NCBI RefSeq assembly: GCF_900100545.1
Contig: NZ_FNDP01000024.1
Span: forward strand, 1 to 35,608
Origin: Pseudobutyrivibrio sp. 49
GTDB lineage: Bacteria; Bacillota; Clostridia; Lachnospirales; Lachnospiraceae
Reading direction: 5' to 3'
Length of the DNA: 35,608 bases
Positions 15,347 to 23,840 of this stretch are shown here, one piece after another. Position numbers and translations under genes: made by a program. Numbering within the stretch: position 1 is the first letter of the stretch; every line of letters begins with the position of its first letter. The notes beneath the pieces are model-generated. The model had not been told where the DNA came from. It did no database searches and saw nothing but the letters and a program-made list of their open reading frames with translations.

Positions 15347-16312
15347 ATGTTAAAAAGAAAAGATTATGTTGACTACATTAAGGCCATTGCCATCATACTA
15401 GTTATAATCGGTCATACTAACTTTGCAAATTCACATTTCTATATCAAACAGTGGATTTATGCTTTTCATATGCCAGTATTCTTTTTTGCCACTGGCTTGG
15501 TTATGAAAAAAGTTACTGTTGATAAAGACTTTATTGCGAATAAGTTAGAAAGGCTCATTATCCCATATTTGTTATGGGGGCTTGTGTATTCGACTTTTTC
15601 TGTGAAAAATTGTGTTTTTCTTTTATGGGGCAGTTATGAATCTATAACCCGTGCGGGTTCTTTGACTTCATTGTGGTTCCTTGTAGCTATGTTCATAGGT
15701 GTTGTTCTGGCTACATGGATTTTGTCATTAAACAAATATCTAAGTGTCATAGCTATGCTTATAGTTTATATTGTTTCGATTGCGCTGCCTGATATTAGCG
15801 TAGGTTATCCATGGTGTTTGAATTCAGCTTTGATGGCCAGTGCCTTCATTCTATTGGGATTTTTTTTCGAACAGTATATAGCTGGCTTGTTTGAGAATTC
15901 ACATTACAAAGTTTCCTATGCTGTGATGTTGTGCGTAAGCTTTTGTACAACATTATTATTCAAATTAAATATGGAGAACAGCGACTGGTATGTTCTAATG
16001 GCTAAGGTGCAGGTTGGCAATCCTCTTATATTCACTATAGTTAGTGTGATGGGGTGCGTGTTTGTTTATTTTCTTGCGAAAATAATCAGCAAAGCTTTTG
16101 GGACAATAAAGCCGTTGTCCTTTATTGGAAAAAATACACTTGTAATTTTTGCAATTCAGAAACCTATTATTGCAATCTTTGGCAATGTATTTGCCAGAGT
16201 TGGTATACAGTGGTACCTTCAGTTGCTTGTAACCTGTGTAGGTATATTAATCATTTCCTGCATAGCATCAATGGTGATAAATAGGTATATACCGGCTTTG
16301 AACGGAAGATAA
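15347..16312 (+). CDS. Acyltransferase-3 family protein (fucose-4-O-acetylase-like)
   Basis: A 321-residue polytopic membrane protein with DYIKAIAIILVIIGHTNF (candidate catalytic H23), then AFHMPVFFFATGLVMKK and a KLERLIIPYLLWGLVYS block. This is the pattern of the branch that includes fucose 4-O-acetylase-like proteins and WecH. It would O-acetylate a sugar of the repeat unit. AGGGTGG lies 6 bases before the ATG. It is flanked on both sides by intergenic regions carrying the repeated regulatory block, so it may form its own transcription unit between the radical SAM gene and the large operon. Confidence 0.83.
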   Translation: MLKRKDYVDYIKAIAIILVIIGHTNFANSHFYIKQWIYAFHMPVFFFATGLVMKKVTVDKDFIANKLERLIIPYLLWGLVYSTFSVKNCVFLLWGSYESITRAGSLTSLWFLVAMFIGVVLATWILSLNKYLSVIAMLIVYIVSIALPDISVGYPWCLNSALMASAFILLGFFFEQYIAGLFENSHYKVSYAVMLCVSFCTTLLFKLNMENSDWYVLMAKVQVGNPLIFTIVSVMGCVFVYFLAKIISKAFGTIKPLSFIGKNTLVIFAIQKPIIAIFGNVFARVGIQWYLQLLVTCVGILIISCIASMVINRYIPALNGR

Positions 16313-16333
16313 TTTGTTAAGATTTATCTAATA

Positions 16334-16363
16334 TTGTGACGGAATTGTGAAATGTTACATAAT
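16334..16363 (+). promoter_or_regulatory. Repeated 30-bp regulatory block, copy 2
   Basis: This copy opens with TTGTGAC, contains AATTGTGAAATGTTA and ends with CATAAT, matching the block at 15178. Its first base is 92 bp upstream of the TATAAT at 16426, almost the same as copy 1 (93 bp). Weaker similarity continues in between (T-run, ATAATTGT versus ATAATGTA), so the two leader regions look paralogous. Confidence 0.55.
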
Positions 16364-16402
16364 TATATAGGATTATACACATCTTTTTTTACTTATAGAT
16401 AA

Positions 16403-16438
16403 TGTAAATTAGTCTGTGGCTGTAGTATAATTCCACAG
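16403..16438 (+). promoter_or_regulatory. Probable promoter of the 16-kb EPS operon, with flanking dyad
   Basis: TGTAAA (16403-16408), 17 bp, TATAAT (16426-16431). The -35 is weak, suggesting need of an activator. CTGTGG (16414-16419) and CCACAG (16433-16438) form an inverted repeat that brackets the -10. Confidence 0.55.
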
Positions 16439-16484
16439 TAAAACATTAGAAGTGTATTTTATAATTGGGAGAGATAAGAGATTT

Positions 16485-17750
16485 ATGAATGAAAAAATAA
16501 GGCGAATCGGGCATTATGCCAAAGCCTATTACTCAAATCGAGATTCTATAAATAGGTATCAAAGAGGCGTTCGTAGTGTTAATGCACGAAAGTCTCAGAC
16601 TAAGACAATAGTCTTTCTAATTAATTTCCCTGAATCATGGAATTCAGTAAAAAGTGTTTATGAAGAAGCTGTTGCGCAAAATGATCTAAATGTATTTGTT
16701 GTTGCTGTTCCTCGTAAGGTTGAAGAAGGACAGTATGAAAAGTCAGAAATAGGTGGTATGCAAAATGCAGCCCACGAGTTTTTCTGTGAAAATGGAATCG
16801 ATTCCATAAAAGCAAATTTGGAAAACAACGAATGGTTTGATTTGAAGGAACTAAATCCTGATTACGTGATTTATACCAGACCATACAACGAGTTTTATCC
16901 AGAACCATACCAGTCGGCAAATACATGTATCTTTGCAAAGTGTATTTATATTCCATACGCATATGGAATGCTTGGATCAGATGCGCTGTTTACTGTGCTA
17001 CCAGAGAATTTCATCTTTACAACAAGAAAGGTTTATTTTGCAAATGAATCCAGAATGTTGGAAAGTAAGATGAAAATACCAAGATACGGTAGACTGGCTC
17101 GAGACAGATTTGTTCACGAGGGCTTTCCTAGATTTGATTTATATGCATCATCTGTAAATTGTTTGAAGGGAGAATCAAACAAGAAATTTACAATTGCGTG
17201 GATGCCTAGATGGACAACTGACAATCTTAATTCGAAGCAGAAAGCAAGTCACTTTTTAGCATATTATGATGAATTCTTAAAATATGCAGAACGACAACAG
17301 AATATAGAAATTATCATACGACCACATCCAAACATGTTTCCAACTTATTTATCAAATGGTGTAATGACTGAAGATGAGATAAATAATTTTTATAGCAGAT
17401 GTGAGGCAGCGGGGAATGTAAGAATTGACACTTGTACAAATTACATGAACACACTACTTGAAGCTGATGTGCTAGTGGCTGATTACACCTCACTTATTGC
17501 GGAGTTTTTCATCACAGGTAAACCTATTATCTTTTGTGATTCCTTAGATGGTTTAAATGAGGAAGGATTGATGATATGCGGTGCGGCCTATTTTGCAGAA
17601 GAATTCTGTGAGATAGAGAAGCATATTAACAATCTGATGAATGGAAATGATGAAAAACTTTCTGTCCGTAAGGGTTTGATAGATGAATTGCTACCAAACA
17701 AGATTGGACAGATTGGAAAGAACGTATTGCAATCAATTATTAAATGTTAA
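16485..17750 (+). CDS. CDP-glycerol glycerophosphotransferase family protein (TagF-like)
   Basis: A 421-residue protein whose C-terminal half carries the CDP-glycerol glycerophosphotransferase pattern: IAWMPRWTT, IIRPHPNMF (R279 P280 H281 P282) and DVLVADYTSLIAEFF with DYTS at 333-336. It would move glycerol phosphate (or a related polyol phosphate) from a CDP donor to the glycan on the cytoplasmic side. ATG 16485 has AAGAG and an upstream GGGAGAG; the longer TTG frame (16452) lacks a ribosome site. The cytidylyltransferase that could make the donor starts 20 bases after its stop. First gene of the long operon. Confidence 0.82.
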   Translation: MNEKIRRIGHYAKAYYSNRDSINRYQRGVRSVNARKSQTKTIVFLINFPESWNSVKSVYEEAVAQNDLNVFVVAVPRKVEEGQYEKSEIGGMQNAAHEFFCENGIDSIKANLENNEWFDLKELNPDYVIYTRPYNEFYPEPYQSANTCIFAKCIYIPYAYGMLGSDALFTVLPENFIFTTRKVYFANESRMLESKMKIPRYGRLARDRFVHEGFPRFDLYASSVNCLKGESNKKFTIAWMPRWTTDNLNSKQKASHFLAYYDEFLKYAERQQNIEIIIRPHPNMFPTYLSNGVMTEDEINNFYSRCEAAGNVRIDTCTNYMNTLLEADVLVADYTSLIAEFFITGKPIIFCDSLDGLNEEGLMICGAAYFAEEFCEIEKHINNLMNGNDEKLSVRKGLIDELLPNKIGQIGKNVLQSIIKC

Positions 17751-17770
17751 GTTAAAGGAGAAATAATGTT

Positions 17771-18202
17771 ATGAAGAAATACAAGGTAGGATATACACAG
17801 GGCGTTTATGATATGTTTCATATTGGCCACCTTAACTTACTTAATCATGCTAAAGAATACTGTGATTATCTGGTTGTAGGGGTTAATTCAGACCAGTTGG
17901 TTCAGGAGTATAAGAACAAAAAAACTGTTATAGGCGAAGATGAAAGATTAACAATCGTTGAAAACATCAAAGCGGTAGATGAAGGAATTATTGTTAACTC
18001 TCTTGATAAAGAGGAAGTGCTTAAGCAGGTTCATTTTGATGTTGTTTTTATTGGAGATGACTGGAAGGGTTCTAAGAGATGGAATGAAACTGAGGAAGCT
18101 CTTGCAAAACATGACGTTGATGTTGTGTATTTAAAGCATACTGATGGAATAAGCAGTACGCTTTTAAGAACTGTTGAGGGAAATGCAGTAAAGGATAATT
18201 AA
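17771..18202 (+). CDS. TagD-like glycerol-3-phosphate cytidylyltransferase family protein
   Basis: A 143-residue nucleotidyltransferase with GVYDMFHIGH (HxGH at 17-20), FIGDDW (93-98) and GISST (126-130). It forms a CDP-alcohol from CTP and a phospho-alcohol. Length and context fit glycerol-3-phosphate cytidylyltransferase. The usual R-T/S-x-G-I-S-T-T reads HTDGISST here, so the substrate may differ, for instance ethanolamine phosphate or another polyol phosphate. AAAGGAG (17754-17760) is 5 bases from an ATG that encodes only Met-Leu-stop, whose TGA overlaps the true ATG at 17771. Pairing with the TagF-like gene supports donor supply for phosphoglycerol decoration. Confidence 0.82.
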   Translation: MKKYKVGYTQGVYDMFHIGHLNLLNHAKEYCDYLVVGVNSDQLVQEYKNKKTVIGEDERLTIVENIKAVDEGIIVNSLDKEEVLKQVHFDVVFIGDDWKGSKRWNETEEALAKHDVDVVYLKHTDGISSTLLRTVEGNAVKDN

Positions 18203-18205
18203 TTA

Positions 18206-18241
18206 ATGGGAGATAAGGTAAACGTAGGTTTTTTGTATTAA
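18206..18241 (+). other. Original 5' end of the GT4 gene, ending at an in-frame TAA
   Basis: ATG 18206, with AAAGGA 10 bases upstream, encodes MGDKVNVGFLY and then TAA (18239-18241). The same frame continues GNPSDVKYWSGTVSK into the GT4 gene. VNVGFLY is the expected first Rossmann strand of a GT-B enzyme. A single C-to-T change (CAA to TAA) would explain the stop. Confidence 0.7.
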
Positions 18242-18256
18242 GGCAATCCAAGTGAC

Positions 18257-19324
18257 GTGAAGTACTGGAGCGGAACAGTTTCTAAGTTACATTCAACCTT
18301 GGCTAGTTCATCCAAGTTTGAAGTAAAGGATATCGTCGTAGAAGAAGGCTCAATACATAACTTAATTTATAAGGTATTGAGATTGGTATCTTTAAAGAAA
18401 AATGAATTATCCTTTTTAATGAGTCTTGTAGATACAAAAAAGGCAGTTTCAATGATTGAAAAATCTGATTGCGAAATAATTTTTGCACCTGCCTGTAGTA
18501 GAGTTGTGTATGCAGGAAGAAAAGCTCTTAAAGGAAAGAGATTATTCTATCTTAGTGATGCAACTTATCATAAGATGTTGGGATATTATTACAATCATTC
18601 TGCGCATGATCAGAAAGTCGGTAATGCGTGGGAACAGAATGCTCATAATTTAGCTGAGAAGGTTATTATTCCAGCTGGTTGGGCTTATGAGGATGCTATC
18701 AGTTTTTATGGGGATTCAAGCGACAAGATTTCGATTTTGAAATTTGGAGCAAACATGGAAGAGGAAGGATATAAAGTTGTCGATGTAGACAAGGATGTAT
18801 TTAAGATTCTTCTTGTTGGCGTTGATTGGGAACGTAAAGGAATTGATATCGCCATCAAGGCAGTAGAGCTTCTTAATGAAACAGGTGTAGCAAAATTTGA
18901 GCTTAATGTAATTGGAGTTAATAAGCCAGAAAAGGAATTTCCTGAGTATATTCATTTTTATGGAAGATTAAATAAAAATGTTCCAGAAGAGAACGCTAAA
19001 TTAAAAGCGTGCTATATGGAAAATGATATTTTCTTAATGCCAACTAAAGCGGAATGTGCAGGTATTGTTTTTGCAGAGTCAGCTATGTATGGCATCCCAT
19101 CATTTACTTATGCTACTGGAGGAACAGTAGATTATGTAGAGGATGGAGTTACAGGACGTTGTTTAGATATAAAAGCGTCAGCAGAGGATTTCAAGGACGC
19201 CATTTTGGAATCAATTACTTCAAAGAAGCTTAAGGATTATTCAATTAATGCTCGTAAAAAATATGAAGACGAGTTGAATTGGAATGTATGGCGCGAAAAA
19301 TTTGAAAGATTAGTAGAGACCTAG
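18257..19324 (+). CDS. GT4 family glycosyltransferase, N-terminus cut by a nonsense codon
   Basis: The open part encodes 355 residues from a GTG: WSGTVSK, then KISILKFGANMEEEG, LLVGVDWERKGIDIAIKAVE (donor-binding domain), and PTKAECAGIVFAESAMYGIPSF, the EX7E-type motif of GT4 retaining transferases. The first 17 codons lie upstream in the same frame and are separated by TAA at 18239. Restart at GTG 18257 is possible but has no good ribosome site (AAGG is 13 bases away), and it would lose the first beta strand. The gene may therefore be inactive, phase-variable by point mutation, or translated by read-through; a sequencing error is also possible. The remaining frame is intact, so any inactivation is recent. 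Confidence 0.75.
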   Translation: MKYWSGTVSKLHSTLASSSKFEVKDIVVEEGSIHNLIYKVLRLVSLKKNELSFLMSLVDTKKAVSMIEKSDCEIIFAPACSRVVYAGRKALKGKRLFYLSDATYHKMLGYYYNHSAHDQKVGNAWEQNAHNLAEKVIIPAGWAYEDAISFYGDSSDKISILKFGANMEEEGYKVVDVDKDVFKILLVGVDWERKGIDIAIKAVELLNETGVAKFELNVIGVNKPEKEFPEYIHFYGRLNKNVPEENAKLKACYMENDIFLMPTKAECAGIVFAESAMYGIPSFTYATGGTVDYVEDGVTGRCLDIKASAEDFKDAILESITSKKLKDYSINARKKYEDELNWNVWREKFERLVET

Positions 19325-19332
19325 AGGAATAT

Positions 19333-20427
19333 ATGATAAGAGTACTTCAGTGTGTTAATAATATGCATAGAGCTGGACTAGAGACTATGCTTATGAATTA
19401 TTATAGAAGAATTGATAGAGAACAGATTCAGTTCGATTTTCTTACTCATAGACCAGAACGTGCAGACTATGACGATGAGATAGAGGCATTAGGCGGTAAA
19501 GTTTATTATGCGCCACGCTTATATCCACAGAATCTTCCAGAGTATAACAGATATATGCGTAATTTCTTCAAGGAACATCCAGAATATAAAATTATGCATT
19601 CACATATTGATCCTATGAGTTATTTGCCATTAAAGGCAGGTAAAAAAGCTGGAGTTCCTATCAGAATAGCTCATAGTCATAACACATCTATAGATAAAGA
19701 TATGAAATACTGGCTGAAGATGTATTATCGTGAAAGAATTACATCTGTGGCTACTGATTTTTTGGCATGTGGTGAAGAAGCAGGACAGTTTTTGTTTAAG
19801 GGAAAGCCTTTCGAGGTTATTCCAAATGCTATAGAGAAAGAACCATTTTTGTTTAACGAGGAAGTTCGTAGACAAAAGAGACAGGAATTAGGCCTTGGTG
19901 ACGAGTTAGTCATTGGCCATATAGGAAGAATATCTTATCAGAAGAATCACAGACTGTTGGTACAGATTTTCAGTGAGATTGTTAAGATTAATCCAAATTC
20001 CAGATTGCTGATTATTGGAGTTGGCGAGAAGGAAGAAGAAATTAGAAAGCTTGTTAACGACTTAGGTATTACTGAGAAGGTTCTTTTCCTTGGAAAAAGA
20101 ACAGATGTTAATGAGTTATATCAGGCAATGGATGCGTTTGTTATGCCTTCCTTTTTCGAAGGGGTGCCAGTGGTAGGCGTTGAAGCACAGTTTTCACATT
20201 TGCCATGTTTCTTTTCTGATAAGGTACCAGTAGAGGTCGCTTTTAGTGAGGCCACCTCATTTATAAAGCTTGAAGAGAATCCAGGTGTTTGGGCTAAGGC
20301 AATAGTTGACACACTGGCAAAGTTACCTGACAGAAAAGATATTAGATTAACAGACAATCGATATGATATTAATGAGTCTTATATCGTATTGGAAGACATG
20401 TATAAACAGTTAAATGCAAAGTTGTAA
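19333..20427 (+). CDS. GT4 family glycosyltransferase (EpsF-like)
   Basis: A 364-residue GT-B enzyme starting MIRVLQCVNNMHRAGLETML, typical of EpsF-type EPS transferases. It continues with IAHSHNTS, VIPNAI, GHIGRISYQKNH and MPSFFEGVPVVGVEAQ in the donor-binding domain. It adds a sugar to the lipid-linked repeat at the inner membrane face. AGAGGA lies about 6 bases before the ATG. It starts 8 bases after the interrupted GT4 gene and could partly compensate only if specificities overlap, which the sequence does not show. Confidence 0.88.
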   Translation: MIRVLQCVNNMHRAGLETMLMNYYRRIDREQIQFDFLTHRPERADYDDEIEALGGKVYYAPRLYPQNLPEYNRYMRNFFKEHPEYKIMHSHIDPMSYLPLKAGKKAGVPIRIAHSHNTSIDKDMKYWLKMYYRERITSVATDFLACGEEAGQFLFKGKPFEVIPNAIEKEPFLFNEEVRRQKRQELGLGDELVIGHIGRISYQKNHRLLVQIFSEIVKINPNSRLLIIGVGEKEEEIRKLVNDLGITEKVLFLGKRTDVNELYQAMDAFVMPSFFEGVPVVGVEAQFSHLPCFFSDKVPVEVAFSEATSFIKLEENPGVWAKAIVDTLAKLPDRKDIRLTDNRYDINESYIVLEDMYKQLNAKL

Positions 20428-20436
20428 GAGGAATAG

Positions 20437-21540
20437 ATGAAAGTACAAGTTATTACAAGACACACACCAATTAATTACGGTTCTTTATTACAGTCAATAG
20501 CTACTCAGAAGATTTTTGAAGCCTGCGATTGTGAATGTCAGATTATTGACTATTTTAGAACAGACGAAGAATATGGTGAGATTGAAAAAACTATTTTAAG
20601 AAATAAGAAGAGTTGGAATTCTAATCCATTAAAGAGGGGTATATATTTAGCCCTTAGAGTTCCAGCAAGTATTCATGCTGGTAAGAAATTTAGAGCAATG
20701 CAGTATAAATACCTTCATCTTACTCAGAGATATTCTTCAAATCAGGAGTTAAGAGATAAGATTGAAGATGCAGATTACTATGTTACAGGTAGTGATCAGG
20801 TCTGGGGTAAAATTGCATGTGGTGAGTATGATTCGTCATATTTCCTTGATTTCGTAAAAGATGATAGCAAAAAGATTTCCTTTGCTAGTAGTATGGGACA
20901 TGCAACCAAAACTCCAGAAGAAGAGAAACTTTTTGTAGATAGTATTCGTAAGTATCACCATGTTGCTGTTAGAGAAGATAGTGTTGTTGAGTATTTCAAA
21001 GGTCTTGGAATAGAAGCAGAGCAGGTACTTGATCCTACACTTATGATAGATGGTGATGAGTGGAGAAAATACGAGGCAAAAAAGCCTAATGGTAAATATG
21101 TGTTAATATATCAGATACATAATGATAAAAAGCTCGGAAAATATGCTAAGGAATATGCGAAGAAAAAAGGCTTGCCTTTAGTTCGTGTATCTCAGAATTT
21201 CCATCAAATTTTACGTGAAGGAAATCTTAGATATGTTCCTGATGTAAGTGAATTTTTATCATTAATTGATAATGCTGATACTTTGGTGACTGATTCTTTC
21301 CATGGTACAGCGTTTGCTATTAATTTGAATACAGATTTTGTTGAAATATTGCCTAATACAAACACAGGCAGCAGAAATCAAAGCATTTTGCGTCTTTTAG
21401 GTCTTACTGACAGAATTGTACAAGATATGAATGATTATTCTCTTCTTGATAAGAAAATAGATTATAGTGTTGTAAATGAAAAGTTGAACTGTGAAAGAGA
21501 AAAGTCATTTGACGTATTAAAAAAATTTTTAGAAAAGTAG
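20437..21540 (+). CDS. Polysaccharide pyruvyltransferase family protein (first of two)
   Basis: A 367-residue protein of the polysaccharide pyruvyltransferase family: TRHTPINYGSLLQSIA at the N-terminus, YYVTGSDQVWG, ISFASSMG, VAVREDSV, LDPTLM, and TDSFHGTAFAIN near the C-terminus. Characterised members (CsaB, WcfO, EpsO type) form pyruvate ketals from phosphoenolpyruvate on glycans. It is followed after 4 bases by an F420-dehydrogenase-beta-like Fe-S protein, an association I know to recur in gut clostridial and Bacteroides glycan loci without an assigned chemistry. Pyruvylation by this pair is inference. Confidence 0.85.
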   Translation: MKVQVITRHTPINYGSLLQSIATQKIFEACDCECQIIDYFRTDEEYGEIEKTILRNKKSWNSNPLKRGIYLALRVPASIHAGKKFRAMQYKYLHLTQRYSSNQELRDKIEDADYYVTGSDQVWGKIACGEYDSSYFLDFVKDDSKKISFASSMGHATKTPEEEKLFVDSIRKYHHVAVREDSVVEYFKGLGIEAEQVLDPTLMIDGDEWRKYEAKKPNGKYVLIYQIHNDKKLGKYAKEYAKKKGLPLVRVSQNFHQILREGNLRYVPDVSEFLSLIDNADTLVTDSFHGTAFAINLNTDFVEILPNTNTGSRNQSILRLLGLTDRIVQDMNDYSLLDKKIDYSVVNEKLNCEREKSFDVLKKFLEK

Positions 21541-21544
21541 TTAT

Positions 21545-22750
21545 ATGAAAGATAAAGTAGTTCTATTTGAAACTGAAGATAAATGTAGTGGATGTGGCGT
21601 TTGTATGAATGCCTGCCCTAAAGGCGCAATCTCTCTTAAGGAGGATGAGCGCGGCTTTGTGTTTCCACAAATTGATTCTGATATATGCATAGGTTGCGGT
21701 GCTTGTAAAAAAGTCTGCGGTTATAATAATATTCCTGAATTAAATTCTGTAAAAAAATCTTATGCGGTTTCTAACAAGAATACTGATTCGATAAGGAAAT
21801 CTGCTTCCGGTGGTGCTTTTTACATTTTAGCAAAAAAAATAATAGAACAGGGTGGCTACGTTTATGGCGCATCAATGGAGAAAGAAGATGATGCTTTAAC
21901 AGCTAAGCACATAGAAATATCTAGTGTAAATCAGTTAAATAAGCTTCAAGGATCAAAATATGTTCAGAGTGATGTTGGATATATTTATAAAGAGGTTAAG
22001 AAGCGAGCAATTAATGGTGACAGCGTCCTGTTTTCAGGAACTCCTTGTCAGGTTGCTGGTCTAAAGAATTATCTTGGAAAAGAGTATTCAAATGTGATAT
22101 TGGTTGAAATAATATGCCACGGTGTACCAAATTCTAGATTGTTCAAAGATTTCATTAGATATAACCAGAGAAAAAATAATTGTGTTATAGGTAATTTCTT
22201 TTTTAGAGATAAAACTCATGGTCAAGGTTATACAACTAAAACTGTCTTTACTAAGAATAATAAGCAGCAGGTAAAGATCGGCAAAGGCGAATTGACAGCA
22301 TATATAAGATTCTTCTCAAAATCATTAATTTTGAGAGATAGTTGCTATAGTTGTCCGTTTGCACAAGGAAGCCGTGTTGCAGATTTTACAATAGGGGATT
22401 ATTGGGGATTTGCAAAAGAGCATAATGATCAGAACATGAATGAGAAAAATGGTATATCCTGTGTTTTGTGTAATAATGAAAAAGCTATAGATTTCTTAGA
22501 TGAATGTAAGAATGATTTTAATATTATAGAATCAGAATATTCTAAGATTGCTAAACATAATAAACAGCTGAATGGTCCAACTGAAAAAAGTTCTGATAGA
22601 GATATGGTTTTAGAAACTTATGTTAAAAGTGGCTATTCAAGTTTGGAGAAACTATATTGGAGAAAATATCCAAAGGATAAGGTTAAATATATAATATCTG
22701 CGATAATTCCTGCAGATTTCAAACGTAATGTTAGGAGGATTTTTAGATGA
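21545..22750 (+). CDS. Coenzyme F420 hydrogenase/dehydrogenase beta-subunit-like Fe-S protein
   Basis: A 401-residue protein with a two-cluster ferredoxin head: C14, C17, C20, C24 and C48, C51, C54, C58. FrhB/FdhB-type N- and C-terminal domains follow (SGGAFYILAKKII, FSGTPCQVAGLKNYLG, EIICHGVPN, CPFAQGSRVADFTIGDYWG). Homologues in archaea reduce F420, but such cofactor use is not expected here; a flavin-dependent redox step on a sugar or lipid intermediate is more plausible. It lies 4 bases after the pyruvyltransferase gene and overlaps the next by 4 bases (ATGA), so the three are translationally linked. Its own ribosome site is weak. Confidence 0.85.
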   Translation: MKDKVVLFETEDKCSGCGVCMNACPKGAISLKEDERGFVFPQIDSDICIGCGACKKVCGYNNIPELNSVKKSYAVSNKNTDSIRKSASGGAFYILAKKIIEQGGYVYGASMEKEDDALTAKHIEISSVNQLNKLQGSKYVQSDVGYIYKEVKKRAINGDSVLFSGTPCQVAGLKNYLGKEYSNVILVEIICHGVPNSRLFKDFIRYNQRKNNCVIGNFFFRDKTHGQGYTTKTVFTKNNKQQVKIGKGELTAYIRFFSKSLILRDSCYSCPFAQGSRVADFTIGDYWGFAKEHNDQNMNEKNGISCVLCNNEKAIDFLDECKNDFNIIESEYSKIAKHNKQLNGPTEKSSDRDMVLETYVKSGYSSLEKLYWRKYPKDKVKYIISAIIPADFKRNVRRIFR

Positions 22751-23838
22751 ATGTACTGCATTTTCTCGCCACTGGTGGCACTGGTGGTATTGAAAGTTTA
22801 ATAAGAGAATACGCAGATAAGTCAGAGTTAAATAATTATTATATTGTTTTCTGGGGTGGTGGAGCAAATTCCAACATCATGAAAGAAAGAGGATGTAATG
22901 TTATTGAGTTGAGTTACGGAAAAAAACAGGTTATAGAGACATATAAAGCTTTAGTTAAATATGTTGAAAAATACAAAATTGACGCTATAGTAACTCATCA
23001 TGCAGCTCCTGCCATGTGGTTCTATATGAGTTTATTAAAGAATCGGTTTCCGAATCTTAAGACATATATTTATGCTCACGCTAATTTGAAGGATATTCTT
23101 AGGGAAGAACATATTCAGTCTATTATAGGAAAAAGAATATTTAGGACAGCGTTTAATAAGTGTGATAATGTAATAGCTATTTCTAATTCGGTAAAGCAGA
23201 GCTTTGCATCGTATGGTTATAGTCTTGATAAAATAAAGGTTATATATAATGGTGTGGATTGTGACAGATTCAAACCTACGGACAAAGAGACAGTAGAAAC
23301 CGTTCGTTTGGCATATGTCGGACGATTAATAAAACAAAAGGGTGTCGATAGACTGGTAAGAGCCATAGGTTTGTTGGACGATAATCTTAATTTTACATGT
23401 GATATTGTAGGAGATGGTGTAGAGAAAGAAAATCTTGAACACCTTGCTAGAGAGCTTAAGGTAGATAACAAAATAACTTTCCATGGAATAAGAAGCGATG
23501 TGGATAAGTTCTTGTCTAATGAAATGGTTTTTGTACATCCGGCATCCTGGGAGGAAGGCTTTGGTATAGCGGTTGTTGAAGCTATGGCAGCTGGTCTAGT
23601 TCCTATCGCTTTTAAAAAAGGGGCTTTGCCTGAAATTATTGATAATGGTGTGAATGGTTTTGTGGTTGATGAAGAGACTCCAGAATCTTTAGCAAAAACT
23701 CTTACCTATGTTATAAACAATTATAATTCAAATGAAATGGATGAAATCAGACAGGCAGCCATAAAAAAAAGTAAGAAGTTTGATTTGAAAATATTTGTTA
23801 GTGAGTTGGATTCGTTAATACAGAGTGGAGAAAGATAA
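22747..23838 (+). CDS. GT4 family glycosyltransferase
   Basis: A 363-residue GT-B enzyme: NVLHFLATGGTGGIESLI in the acceptor domain, VIYNGVDCDRF, LAYVGRLIKQKGVDRLVRA, and HPASWEEGFGIAVVEAMAAG with the EX7E motif. GGAGGA-type sequence (AGGAGGAT) overlaps the end of the previous gene and gives a strong ribosome site. The donor sugar is unknown. Confidence 0.9.
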   Translation: MNVLHFLATGGTGGIESLIREYADKSELNNYYIVFWGGGANSNIMKERGCNVIELSYGKKQVIETYKALVKYVEKYKIDAIVTHHAAPAMWFYMSLLKNRFPNLKTYIYAHANLKDILREEHIQSIIGKRIFRTAFNKCDNVIAISNSVKQSFASYGYSLDKIKVIYNGVDCDRFKPTDKETVETVRLAYVGRLIKQKGVDRLVRAIGLLDDNLNFTCDIVGDGVEKENLEHLARELKVDNKITFHGIRSDVDKFLSNEMVFVHPASWEEGFGIAVVEAMAAGLVPIAFKKGALPEIIDNGVNGFVVDEETPESLAKTLTYVINNYNSNEMDEIRQAAIKKSKKFDLKIFVSELDSLIQSGER

Positions 23839-23840
23839 TA

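Noticed and set aside
16621-16962. 113-codon minus-strand frame
   Set aside because: Lies wholly inside the TagF-like gene, has low-complexity composition and no ribosome site; a shadow frame.
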